Source: Cenococcum geophilum 1.58 (Eukaryota > Ascomycota > Dothideomycetes > Gloniales > Gloniaceae). From it: 64,000 nucleotides of DNA. Location: assembly GCA_001692895.1 (NCBI GenBank), contig KV748223.1, forward strand, positions 620,001 through 684,000, given 5' to 3'. The position numbers were made by a program, and so were the translations under genes. Positions within the stretch are counted from its first letter, which is position 1. Each line of letters starts with the position of its first letter. Below the pieces are notes generated by a model. That model had not been told where the DNA came from, made no database searches, and saw nothing but the letters and a program-made list of their open reading frames with translations. Of the stretch, positions 37,701 through 48,866 are shown piece by piece.

Positions 37701-40700
37701 TAACGTGTTCCCTATATTCTTCCTTAGTTATTAAGTAGATAATAATGTCGTTAAGGTATACTATAACAAATTCATCTAAGTATTCTCTTAATATATTGTT
37801 AATACGCTTTTAGAACGTTACTAGTGCGTTTATAAGCCTAAATTGTATAACTAATGGTTTATATAGTCCTTCCTTTAACTTAAAGGCTACCTTTTATTTA
37901 TTGCCTTCCTTAATCCTAATCTAACGGTACGCCTATCTTAGATCTATTTTTATAAAGATTTGCGCGTTGCCTATCCTATCTTAGATTTCGCTAATTAAGG
38001 GTAAAGGATACCTATCCTTCCTAGTAATGCTATTTAACTATCTATAGTTAATACACAGCCTTAGTTTGCTATTTTTCTTTAGTACAAAAAGTACTAGATA
38101 ACCCGCTAATAACTATAATAGTCTAATATATCCCTTTTATAAGTTTTCCTAAATAAACTCTTTTAATGCTTTACCTTCTTCTTTAGTAAGCTTATAGATT
38201 AAAAAGAACCTTAGACTTATTTCTAGTTCCAATTTTATCTTATAGTCCTATACTGCATAATCTGCTAGCCTTTTACTTTCTAGTAACTATAGTTTCTTGC
38301 TATACTTGTGGTATCTCTTTGGTATATAACTTAAGCCTTACTTAGTCTTTTTGTATGTTGCTCTAACTTAGTATTATACTAACTTAGTTTGCTATTACAT
38401 CTTATAGTGTTAAGTATCTCTAATATTAACCTAACCTATAATCTAATTAATCCTTAGATTGTATTCCTATAACTAAGGCATCCCTAATACTGCCTTATTC
38501 TGTCCTAATAGTAGGATATTAAAAGACATCTTAATTTGTCTTCCTTTAATAGTTATCTAAATAGGTCCTGTTTTAAGATTAATAATCCCTTCTCTATAGG
38601 CTATTAGATCTCCTAAAATTATAACTAATAGGTAAGGTTACTCCTTCTATCTATAAGGTAACCCTATTCTCTTAACTACTACTAGTAAGATATAGTTTCG
38701 CGTTACTCCACTATCTATTAGCGCTTTAAATTATTAATCTTGCTATTTTACTTATAAATTTAGGTGTTATCCTTAAATTCCTTTAAGGGTCTAAGGCTCT
38801 ACTACTAGCTCCCTCTAGTTCTATAGGCCTTTACTTTTCCCAACTATTGGCTGCTTAATCCTTATATACTTAGCTTACTCTTTAGCTAATGCCTAGTTCG
38901 CTTTTTATCTTTAATATACTATAGATATATATTCTCTAGGTATTCCCACTACTATTATCCATTTAAGTATTCTTCTGTAAGGAATCTTCTTAGCTAAAGT
39001 ATTAAATTTCCTTCCTTTTAGACCTCTGCTAGATGCTATCTGTGTATATATTTAGCATTTCTATACTATTACTTATCCGTTATCTAGTATATCCTTATAG
39101 GGTATTTCCAATTCTTTTCCTTTAGATTTTTATACATTTTATATATATCGTCCACGTATATAATCTATAATAGTGTATAGTATACTAGGTGCTTTAGGTT
39201 AACTCTTAACTTGTCTTTATCTTTAAGTTTAAACCTTTATCGTGCTAATCTAAACGTTATAACTTTGTTTATAGGTACTAAGATGCGTCTCTTACTTCTC
39301 TAGTTCTCTAATTGTTCCTTTAGATCCTTTAACATTATAATTAAGGCTCCTTTAATATAAGTTATAGCCTTCTCTATAATTAGGTAGTCCTAGATAACTT
39401 TTTCGTCTAACTATATATAGAAATCTTCCCACTTATTATTATGTCGTTGCCTATACCACTTTTAATATACCTGCTAGAGTATATACGGCTTGTCCGTAAG
39501 GAAGTATCTTCTTATTACTACGTTATAACAGCCCTTTATATATCGTTCTTTAAACCTAATAGGGATCCCTAGATCCTTTTTATCTTCTAGTTTAGTAAGC
39601 TACTTAGCTCTTAGTATGCCTGCTCTTAGCCTATTAGTAATTCTTTATACTAGCGCTCTGTCCCTTATACGTCCTAATATGCTAGATCTCTTATCTAGTT
39701 TCTATTCTTGCTATGTGATAATTCTTTATCTAAACTCTTCTATGGTTTCTTTTAGTTTGCGTCTTATAGACTAATCCTTAAAGTCTTCTTACTTCCTAAT
39801 CTTGGTATTATCCTTCCGATCTTTAGGCCAAACACTATATTCCTTTAGTAAGTCTTCTAAGTCTATATATTTATCTCCCAGTCTAGTTACTGTTTATGCT
39901 GCAGATTCTCTAATCTATAAGGGAGCTTCTTGCCTCTTTTTTATAGGCGTCCTTATTCGTACCCCGAATTCTTAACCCCTTTAGATTCTTAATCCTAAGC
40001 TTGCTTCTATCTTAAGCTTTGCTCTAGCCTTAGTCTAATTAGGCTTACTTAGTGTTCTTATCTTGTTTTAAGAGTCTTGAATCTCATTTATCTTATCTCG
40101 AGAGTCTTATGCTTTTAGGAAACTTCGTCCTAAGCTTATTCGTATATTACTAAACTAAGCCGTTACTCTGCTCCATTGGTTATTGTCCGTCGTAGGTCCT
40201 TAAGCTTGCCTCATCTTATCTTAAAAATCTTAGTCGTCTCATATCTCGTCTTAAGAGTCTTAAGCTTTTGGCCTTTTGCCTTTATTAAGTGCCAAAGTGG
40301 CTTACTATCCTACTTCTCTTGCGTTTTATAAAGCGATAGATATTATATCTAGTGGGGTTTTAATCCCTACTAATATTCCCTATTCTATAGTGGAATTATT
40401 CTTTACCTCTTATATAATATCTCTAATAGCTATGTATTCTTAGTAAACCGCCTTTATTACCTTATTATTACGAAATGTTTCGCCTATATTAAATTTATCG
40501 TCCTTAATATTCAATCTATAAACTAGTTTATTAGTTCCTTAATATTTTAATAAACTTAGCTTCTATAGCTAATAGCTTACGCCGTACTTAGCGTCCTTAT
40601 AAATTTGGTATGCGTTATTATAACAAAACGCAAAACTTTTAATTAAATATTCTTTTGTTCCTTGCAGTATATTATTATCCCTCTATACGTGTATATCGTC

Positions 40701-41836
40701 TACTGGTCTTGTCCCTTTTACTATATAGTAACTCTACCCACTTCTATAGTCCCTAATATAATAACCTTATTTTCCGCAATTTATATAAGCTCCCTCTTTA
40801 AACCATTTTTCTTACTGTAGAGTCCGCCTGAATATCTTCTGCTATTAAGATCCTTAATTTAGCCTCTGCTCCTTGGACCTTTAATTACTTAATCCTTATC
40901 CTCTGGGTTTCTATAGTCGTTTACTCTATCTCTTATAGGCTTCTTTAGTACTACTTAGGTTTATTAGCTTTGCGCCATACTATAGTTTTTAACTTAGCTT
41001 TAGTTATTGCGTACTCTACGCCTTATATAACTATAGAACTCTATTTTAGCCTCTCTTAGTCTATTCCCTTTAGTAGATCTAATTGTTAATTTTAATTGCT
41101 TAATCTATTAGTTCCCTTAGGGTGTCTATATCTTCTATTAGGATAATTACATCTTAAACTTTAGCCTTAAGTCCCTGTTTATACTATGCTATAAGCGCCC
41201 TATTATTCTACTCTACTTATATTACTAACGTCTGGAACTATATTATATACTTAATTGCTAAGGTTTATTACGTAATATCTTAGAGTTTTCTTTCCGCCGT
41301 GGTTACTGCCTCCAGGTCTCTAAATATTTGTATAAGTCACTCTATAAATCCGTTCTAGCTTAAGAACATAAACTATACCTTTTAGTTTGTTGTTGTTATT
41401 CCATTTACCTAGATTATTATAAGGTAAGGCTTAAACTATTTAAGTGCTCTTCCTATTAAGAACAATCCTGTATACGCTATTTAATCCATAGGTGTTACTA
41501 GCTTTGCTCCCTCTTATGTAACCTTAAAGTGTATTTATATAAGGAATCCTTTAAGCTTTAATTTCTCTCCTGAGAATCTTTTAATTAATAGTAACTTAAC
41601 CTTTGCGGCGCCTATTCCATTAATCCTATTTTCCAACGTTGTATTATTTTCTATTAGCTAGTTAACTATCTCTTATAGTTATCCGACCGTTATAGATTGC
41701 TATAAGTTAGTGTCTGCTATACTAGTGTTGTTACCTAACCTTAATATAGTTGCCGCCGTTAATAGCGTTGTGGTGGCTACTTTTAGTGGTATATTGTTCG
41801 ACTTCTTATATTAATACTATAATTAGGTAGTAATTG

Positions 41837-42261
41837 TGTAACAGAACCTTATAGTAGGAACTACAATAGGCTCATTAATAGGCTAGGCGTGTAGGAAATG
41901 TAAGTATAAAAGTTAATAACGTAATAATAACTGGTGAAGTGGTTGCCTAATAGATTAACTCTAATTGTATTCTAAGAATCACTATAAAAAAGGAACTATC
42001 TAGGTAGGGACTAAGGGTCCTTAAATACACAACCGTACTCCTATAAAATCCTTCTTATACGTAATATACGTCTTATACGTAAGGTACGTAAGTTCCTCCT
42101 ATGCCTCTTGTTTAATACGTAGCATATTATATAACCTTAGTTACCATTTCTCGTCACATAGTTCTATCGGCTCCATTCTAGACCGTGCCTAAATTAACCA
42201 ACTAGCTTCTTCCGTCTCTTCTCCAAGTAGTCGTAACATTGTACTTAAAGCGTTCGTAACA
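41837..42261 (-). repeat. E4 5' LTR
   Basis: 425 bp, starts TGTAACAGAACC and ends CGTAACA, with intact TG...CA ends. The partner shows RIP-type changes. Confidence 0.92.
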
Positions 42262-43032
42262 TAAATTCTGTATAGTATACTTAGATAACATTCTTATATA
42301 CTTAGATAATAAACTTAAATATTAAGTTTATATTAAGAAGGTCCTAGAGAGACTATAGAATATAGGCTTATAAGTTAATATTAAGAAATATAAGTTTAGG
42401 GTAAAACGTATAAAGTACCTTAAGTTTATTATAACTATAGAAGGAATTAAAGTTAACCCTAAGAAGGTAAAGGTAATCTATAACTAGAAGCTCCCTTATA
42501 TAGTAAAAGGGATTTAATCCTTTCTTAGGTTTTATAATTTCTATTACTAGTTTATCCATAACTATAAAGTTATAGTAAGGCCTCTTATATAACTTACCCG
42601 GAAAGATACGCCTTTTATCTTTAATAATAACTATATAGAAGCCTTTAAAGAGTTATAAGATCGGCTTATCTTCTCTCTAATTCTTTATTACTATAACTTA
42701 GACCTTAAGTTAATGCTAAAAACGGACGCTTTTAATAGAGTTATATCGGGAATTCTATTATAGTTATATCTAGACGGCGAATAGTACCCTATTGCCTTTT
42801 TTTTTTAAATAATAGATCTAGCTAAGTGTAACTATAAGGTATATAATAAAGAAATACTAGCTATTATTTAATCGCTATTTTAATAGTATATAGAGCTTAA
42901 AGGTACAAACTTTCGGATTAAGGTATATATAGATTATAAAGCCCTAAAGTACTTTATAACTATAAAGCAGCTTACTAAATAATAAGCTTACTAGGCTAAA
43001 ATACTCTCCTAATTCTTTTTTATAATTATATA

Positions 43033-44053
43033 GTAGTAACTCTTTAATTAACGTCTGATACGGATCCTATCTAGGCCTACGCAGACTACTCCGTCATAGG
43101 GGGAAAACTTATAGTTTACATGAAGAAAACCCTGTAGTTAGGGGAAGGAAAAACCCTATAAGCCACCTCAGTCGGATGAAAAACCCCAAATTGCCATATT
43201 TGCACGTAGTGCGGCCCTGCAGGCCTACAGCTACGTCCTCCTCCTTAGATGTTTTGAACTCCTTGGGAACCACTGCTTCCTTCTCTAGCTTATCTAAAGC
43301 TAGGGTTCACTACGTCCTAGCTAGGCCTTGCTAATTAATTGCCGTACGCTTGTAGTTATGTCCCATATCTTAACCACCCCCTATATACTATCTCTTATTA
43401 ACCATTGCTAATACGCCTTGCCTTCCCCCCCCCTAAGGCCTATCGAAGGCGTAAGGGGGATTCATCCGTTCTACCATCCTAATACCGAAAGACGAAAGCG
43501 GGATGTGTGTGTATATATATCTGGGTATCTTTTATGCCTAGGCCCTAGTCACTAGGCCCTCTCTAAGGGCACCACTCCGTCAAGAGGAGACAAGGAAAAC
43601 CGTACGGGGTTATCCAGCTGCCTTTTAGTAGTATTACGGTAGTACAGTAAGTGACCGCATGCTCCGCGGGCGATTGCCCTAGGGGTTAGGAGGGGCCGTA
43701 TATTTACTCGTTCGTTCGTTCGTTCGCGCTTGTCTATTCATTGATATAAGGTCATCAATGCTTTCTATTGGGGTTTTTTGGGGATGTTATCGAAAACCGC
43801 TCATCCATATTAGATCGTACAGGTGCCCTAGATAGAATAGTGTAGTAGTCGTCGTATTATAGAGGGCTAACAGTAGTGGTTTTCAAGATCTCACCATCCA
43901 AAAAATTTTCACCACCGCCCTTAACGCCCATAACCACCACTAGGTCCTGTCCGCACGCTATGCGACGTCTCTACATTGGCTTTAGATCTGAACTTCAAAG
44001 ACCAGGTTCGTAGCCGTCACCACGTATAGGTGCAGAGTCCGATTTCGACGGCC
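43033..44053 (-). mobile_element. Retroposon copy A, 1.02 kb, inserted in E3
   Basis: The 1021-bp, non-coding, GC-richer unit is flanked by the 15-bp duplication TTTTATAATTATATA (43018-43032 and 44054-44068). It is an inverted copy of 47834-48851. In its own orientation it starts GGCCGTCGAAATCGGA and ends GAGTTACTAC. The first 85 nt can fold as an HDV-like ribozyme. It contains a (TCGT)n run at about 43706-43727 and no open frame of 60 codons. Variable-length duplications of this size suit target-primed reverse transcription, so it looks like a non-autonomous LINE or SINE-like element. Name and class are unknown. Confidence 0.85.
43969..44053 (-). ncRNA. Candidate HDV-like self-cleaving ribozyme (copy A)
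   Basis: Minus-strand fold, 5' end at 44053: P1 GGCCGUC with GACGGCU (7 bp, one G-U); J1/2 of 9 nt; P2 CUCUGC with GUAGAG at the 3' end; P3 ACC/GGU closing the loop UAUACGU; then a P4 hairpin (GGUCU with AGAUC); then a CCAA-containing joining strand before P2. This is the order P1-P2-P3-P1'-P4-P2' of the nested double pseudoknot. The joining-strand C is the presumed catalytic base. The predicted cleavage site is the element boundary. Folded by eye only. Confidence 0.6.
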
Positions 44054-45809
44054 TTTTATAATTATATATTATTCTAGTAAGTAAAACTTTAAGGCTAATA
44101 TATTAACCTAAAGGGAATAAGATATAGGACCTTAGGGTAAGCTAAAAGCCTAATACCGGACGCGCGCCCTCTTTTACCCTAAATAGCTTAACTCGCAGAT
44201 TCTTAAGGAGCTAGACTCTAAATAGAATAATTTGGCATCTATAGAAGAAGTCTTAAATAAACTAATAGGGCTAATTAATTATATCCTAACTATAAACCGC
44301 ATAGCCAACTCTCTAAAGGCCCTCCGCGACTAAGCTATAAAAGGTAACCCCAATTTAGAAATAGAAGGACTACTTTTATACTAAGAATAGCTTATAGTTC
44401 TAGATGTTAACAACTTATAAATAGAGCTAATCCGTAAAGCCCACTATTAAGTCTCTATAGTATACCCTAGTTAAGATAAGACCTACTAACTACTAATACC
44501 CCATTACTATTAGCGAGGACTTTTATTAGATATAGATCGATTTTATTAGAAACTGCCACGCCTATAGACGCGTAGATGCCCCTAGGGATTAAACTCCTAG
44601 GTAGTTATAACCGCTGCTAGTTCTAAAACGCCCTTAGCAATATATTATAATGGACTTTAAGTCGTTTCTAAAGGACGCCTACGGCCATAATGCGGCCTTT
44701 ATTGTAATTAACTGACTATATAAGTAATTTATCTCCCTCCCTTATTTTAAGACTATAATGGCGAAGGATATAGCCTACCTCTATATTAATAACATCTATT
44801 AATTCTATAGTCCCTAGTTTATATTAGATTTCTAAAACAAATTCTACCGTATCCTTAGGATTAAGATTAAGCTTTTTACTATATTCTATCCTTAAACCAA
44901 TAGCTAAACCAAGATTATAAACTAGTACCTTAACTAGCAACCACGTCCCTTTATAGACTACTATTAGGATAACTAGTTGGAACTACTACCTATAATAGAC
45001 TACGCGCAGCTTATACTCCTCTATAATAGTATAAGAATATCGCCATTTAAACTGCTCTATAGGTATGCACTATAAACGTCCTTTAATTAGGATAGGCCTA
45101 CTAAACCCACTACAGCCCGCGAACGCCTTAGCTATAAAGAGGCCTAGGTATTTGCTAAGAGAATATACGGAGCCTAGGAGACTGCTTAAGCAATTATAAA
45201 AAAGGCGTAAAAGAAAAAGGAGTCTAATATAAACCGATATTATTATAAGGTAGACTTTTAAGTAGGAGATAAAGTATAGGTGTTAATAAAGAACTAGAAA
45301 ACCTAGAGGCTAAGCTATAAGCTAAACTACTAAATAGCTAGCCTATATAAGATTCTTTAAAGGGTAAAATACTCTTTTAAGGTTAAGCTACTAAAGTTAA
45401 TAAGGATTTACCCCGTTTTCTCCCCGGACTAACTATAAAAGGCTATAAATAATCTACTACCTAGGTAGTATAATAACCCCCTACCGCTAATCTAGATTAT
45501 AGAGAATAAGAAATAGGAAGTTAAAGAAGTCCTAGTAGTTAAAAAGGACCATAATGTCTTAAAATATTATATAAGCTAGGTAGGCCACAATAAAGACTTA
45601 GAATGGTACCCCATATCTAATTTTAAGTACTCTCCCTATAAGCTACAGGACTTTTATATAGCCTACCCTAACCTCCCTAAACCACCATATAAATTAAATA
45701 ACTAGATTAAGTGCTAGAAAGAAGGGTTAGATAACTATAACAATTTAAAGAATAATAGGGAGCTTAAATAACGCCTAAAGGCAGGCTTTTTTAGAAAGGG
45801 GGGGGGTAA

Positions 45810-46074
45810 TATAACGGCGCTAGAGCGCGTTATCTGCCAAATTCTGCTCAAGTTCTGCTATATTCTGCCACCTATTATACTATCTTATATTATCGCATAC
45901 TATCTAGTACTATTTTCTACTATTAGCTCGCCTACTGCTAGCGCCTTGGCGGCTTGTGCTGCTTGTTTATTTACACCAGCCCTAACGACCCCCTTTCCTT
46001 CTCCTTAGCTTAGTACCTTTATAAGATAGCATTTTACTAGCTTTGGTTTAGAGGCATTTATATAAGCCGTTACA
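45810..46074 (+). repeat. E3 3' LTR
   Basis: 265 bp, preceded by the polypurine tract and ending CCGTTACA. It is followed by the target duplication GTAGG. Confidence 0.93.
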
Positions 46075-46177
46075 GTAGGGCTAAAATACGCTAAGAAATT
46101 AGCTTAAAAGAGCAGTTAGTAAGAAAATAAAGAGGTATATTAAATTAATAATAGAAAAAAAAATCTTAATAATATAT

Positions 46178-47138
46178 AAAGATGTCTATTCAAAGCGAAG
46201 TTACGCCTCCTCTAAACAGCAACATCAATATCTATCACAATCAGCCTTTTGGCTTTTCGCTTTAAAATAAGGCTTATTTAATAGAGAATTTGTTATTCAT
46301 TCGTTTTATAGCCTCGATAATACTATGCCGTATGGCGCTACGTCGTCGACGCAATAAAACGTCTTACCCCTTAGAGGATCGCGAAGTTTCGCGTCGCGTC
46401 TTTCCACAGCTGTTAATAAGTAGTCTTTCCTAACAATTTTTCCCACAGGGTTTTTAACAGGTTTTAAATTAACGCTTTCCAGCTTCCTCTCCTTCTCCTT
46501 CCTACTACGTCGTCGTCGTTAATAGCCTTCAATACTACCTAGAGATTCTACGTTACTTAAACGGTCTATTAATAATACCCTATGGGCGCAAAGAGACGAC
46601 ATATATTCCTACATTCATATTAGTTATTATGGCGCAGGCCTTATACCGCTAGGTTCTAACGGTACGCGTTATTTGGGGCAATAAGTGTGTAATTATCTAC
46701 TACTGCTTAAGCAGTAGGGAACCTACTATGCAATACAGCAGGCTAGGCGAGATTACCCTCTCCTTGGGCCTACACCCCCCAATATAATATAAATACATTA
46801 TTTAGAATATACCTCTGCGAGCGTATGCATAGATAAAGATGTCTATTTAAAGCGAAGTTACGCCTCCTTTAAACAGTAACATTAATATCTATTACAATTA
46901 GCCTTTCGGCTTTTCGCTTTCCCACCCTCTACCCTATAGATAGTTTTGCAGCCTTTTAGGCTTACAGTAGGCCTAAGGGGGGCAATAAGTGTGTAATTAT
47001 CTACCACTGCTTAAGTAGTAGGGAACCTACTATGCAATACAGCAGGCTGGGCGAGATTACCCTCTTCTTGGGCCTACACCCCCCAATACAATATAAATAC
47101 ATTATTTGGAATATACCTCTGCGAGCGTGTGTATAGAT
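46178..47138. repeat. Composite tandem repeat (A-B-A-B), unknown origin
   Basis: Block A (46178-46263 and 46835-46920, 86 bp, starts AAAGATGTCTATT) and block B (46677-46834 and 46981-47138, 158 bp, starts GGCAATAAGTGTG) occur twice in the same order. B of unit 1 abuts A of unit 2. The A-B spacer is 413 bp in unit 1 and 60 bp in unit 2. B holds a perfect palindrome CTACTGCTTAAGCAGTAG. No coding sequence is seen. It is GC-richer and less mutated than its surroundings. It could be a tandem insertion of a small transposon or of LTR-like units. Confidence 0.8.
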
Positions 47139-47818
47139 TAGAGATATGTCTAAATTAGGTAAAGATTAATAATAGGAAGTAAGGTATTAAGAAAAAGGAT
47201 TAAGCTTAATAAGTAAGTTGTCTTTATACTTTACTATCTAATACCCTTTTAGTAAATAGCTGCAATCTTACTAATATAATTCCGTTATAATAGCGCAATT
47301 TTTTTTTAAAAAAAAGGAAATATGCGTATAAGCTATCTAGCTATTACTTTTTTATAAAAACTAATTACGCGGCCAGGGAAAGGTAATTAAGACGTTAATA
47401 TTTAACGTATATAGGTTAAATTATACCTAAACGATACTACGGTATTAAAGAATAACGTTATAAACGTTTTTAATAATTGTATAATAGCTACAGATGCTAT
47501 TATAAAGTATCTTTCCTATTTACTAGGTAGTAGAGCTACGCCAATTATATAGTATAGGAATACACTAAATCTTAAGAGATAAGTCTCTTTAATTACCTAA
47601 TTAATTACTTAACTATATATAATAGCCTAAAGGTAAATATAGAAGTAATATATTAGTAACGTAGGGAATTATAAAAAAGGGTTATAGACTATATCTCCTT
47701 AAATAGTTAAACTCGGACCTCCGAAACTCGGTCGCCTTACTAAAATTAACTCTCTAGCTTACCGACCTATTTTCTCTATAACTAGCTGATTAATATAGAC
47801 CAAACTAAGTAGAATTTA
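47139..47818. other. degenerate AT-rich DNA, left flank of retroposon copy B
   Basis: No gene or clear repeat recognised. It is interrupted by copy B and continues at 48867. Confidence 0.5.
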
Positions 47819-47833
47819 TAAATAGCTATTATA

Positions 47834-47919
47834 GGCCGTCGAAAACGGACTCTGCACCTATACGTGGTGATAGCTACAAACCTAAGTCTTTGAAGTTTAG
47901 ACTTAGAGCCAACGCAGAG
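47834..47919 (+). ncRNA. Candidate HDV-like self-cleaving ribozyme (copy B)
   Basis: P1 47834-47840 with 47869-47875; J1/2 47841-47849; P2 47850-47855 (CUCUGC) with 47914-47919 (GCAGAG, perfect); P3 47856-47858 with 47866-47868; L3 UAUACGU; P4 47882-47889 with 47899-47906 (8 perfect pairs); J4/2 AGCCAAC. P1 is weakened here because its 3' strand reads GAUAGCU instead of GACGGCU, a C-to-T plus G-to-A pair as expected from RIP. This copy is probably inactive, but P2 and P4 are better preserved than in copy A. Confidence 0.6.
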
Positions 47920-48851
47920 ACGTCATACAGCGTGTGATACGACCTAGTGGTGGTGGTTATGGGTATTATGGGCGGTGGTAAAAGGTTTTTACATGGGATA
48001 GTGAGATCTCGAAAACCACCACTGAGTGCCCCTTACGATAACAGCAACACTATTCTCCTATTAAGGCACCTATACGATCCAACATAGATGCGCGGCATTC
48101 GATAACATCCCCTGACCCCCAGTAGAGAGCATCAACGACCTCTTACATTAACGAACAAGCGATTGCGAACAAACGAGTAACGAGCAAATATACGGCCCCT
48201 CCTAACCCCCAGGGCGATCGCCCGCGGAGCATGCGGTCACTCGCCATTAACTATTAAATACTACCTAGCAGCCTAGACAACACCGTACGGTTTTCCTGTC
48301 TCCTCTTAAGGAGTAGTAACCCTTGGTAAGGGCCTAGTGACTAGGGCCTAGGTATAAAAGATACTCAGGCACATATATCCCGCTCGCCTTTTAGTATAGT
48401 AGTGGTTTATAGATAAATCCCCCTTACGCCTTTAATAGGCCTTAGGGGGGGGGGAGGCATAGCGTATATAGTAATAGTTAACAAGAGATAGTATATAGGG
48501 GGTGGTTAAAATACGGAACACAACTATAAGTATACAGCAATCGAACGGCAAGGCCTAGCTAGGACGTAGTGAACCCTAGCTAGGATAAGCTAGAGAAGAA
48601 AGCAGTAGTTCCTAAAGAGTTTAAACATCTAAGGAGGACAGGACATAGCCGTAGGCCCGTAGGGCCGCCGCTATGGACGGACATGGCAAATTAGGGTTTT
48701 TTATCCTACTAAGGTGGCTTATAGGGTTTTTCCTCCCCTAACCCAACTACAGGGTTTTCTTCCTATAAATTATAAGTTTTCCCCCTATGACGGAGTAGTC
48801 TGCGTGGGCCTAGATAGGATCCGTATTAGACGTTAATTAAAGAACTACTAC
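47834..48851 (+). mobile_element. Retroposon copy B, 1.02 kb
   Basis: The 1018-bp plus-strand copy of the same family as 43033-44053 is flanked by 15-bp duplications TAAATAGCTATTATA (47819-47833) and TAAATAGCTATTACA (48852-48866), which differ at one C/T position. It starts GGCCGTCGAAAACGGAC and ends AAGAACTACTAC. It has no open frame. The run TTTTCCCCCTATG near its 3' end (48777-48789) also occurs near the 3' end of the LINE at 49816-55042, a hint that both use the same reverse transcriptase. Confidence 0.86.
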
Positions 48852-48866
48852 TAAATAGCTATTACA

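Larger units (their letters stand above)
34314..42261 (-). mobile_element. E4: Ty3/Gypsy-type retrotransposon inserted in E3 reverse transcriptase
   Basis: The 7948-bp element has 425-bp LTRs (34314-34738, 41837-42261) and the target duplication TAAAT (34309-34313, 42262-42266). The complement of an A/G-rich tract adjoins the left LTR, so it reads on the minus strand. The reverse transcriptase box reads EFVIVYLNDIIIY at about 37720-37775. It is longer than E1-E3, leaving about 7.1 kb of internal sequence. No intact frame survives. An ambiguous base is at 34534. Confidence 0.92.
24417..46074 (+). mobile_element. E3: Ty3/Gypsy retrotransposon split by three later insertions
   Basis: Outer element of a nest. 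Its 265-bp LTRs (24417-24681, 45810-46074) are flanked by the 5-bp duplication GTAGG (24412-24416, 46075-46079). A polypurine tract (AGAAAGGGGGGGGGTAA) lies just left of the right LTR, so it reads on the plus strand. Own sequence is about 6.0 kb in four pieces: 24417-25109, 31793-34313, 42267-43032 and 44069-46074. Removing E4 restores the polymerase reading LDKFCIVYLDNILIY across 34301-34313 and 42267-42305. Removing the retroposon restores the RNase H/integrase linker. Integrase and a chromodomain-like end are expected at 44.1-45.8 kb. All frames carry RIP-type stops. Confidence 0.93.

Noticed and set aside
42368..42559. 63-codon minus-strand frame
   Set aside because: Antisense to the E3 reverse transcriptase.
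43985..44025. GGTTCGTAGCC in retroposon copy A as a Pol III B box
   Set aside because: One mismatch to the consensus, on the strand opposite to the ribozyme, with no A box at a suitable distance; it is better explained as part of the ribozyme P1'-P4 region.
17745..46079. A biosynthetic gene cluster or other cargo between E1 and E3
   Set aside because: All readable fragments belong to reverse-transcribing elements; no metabolic domain was seen.
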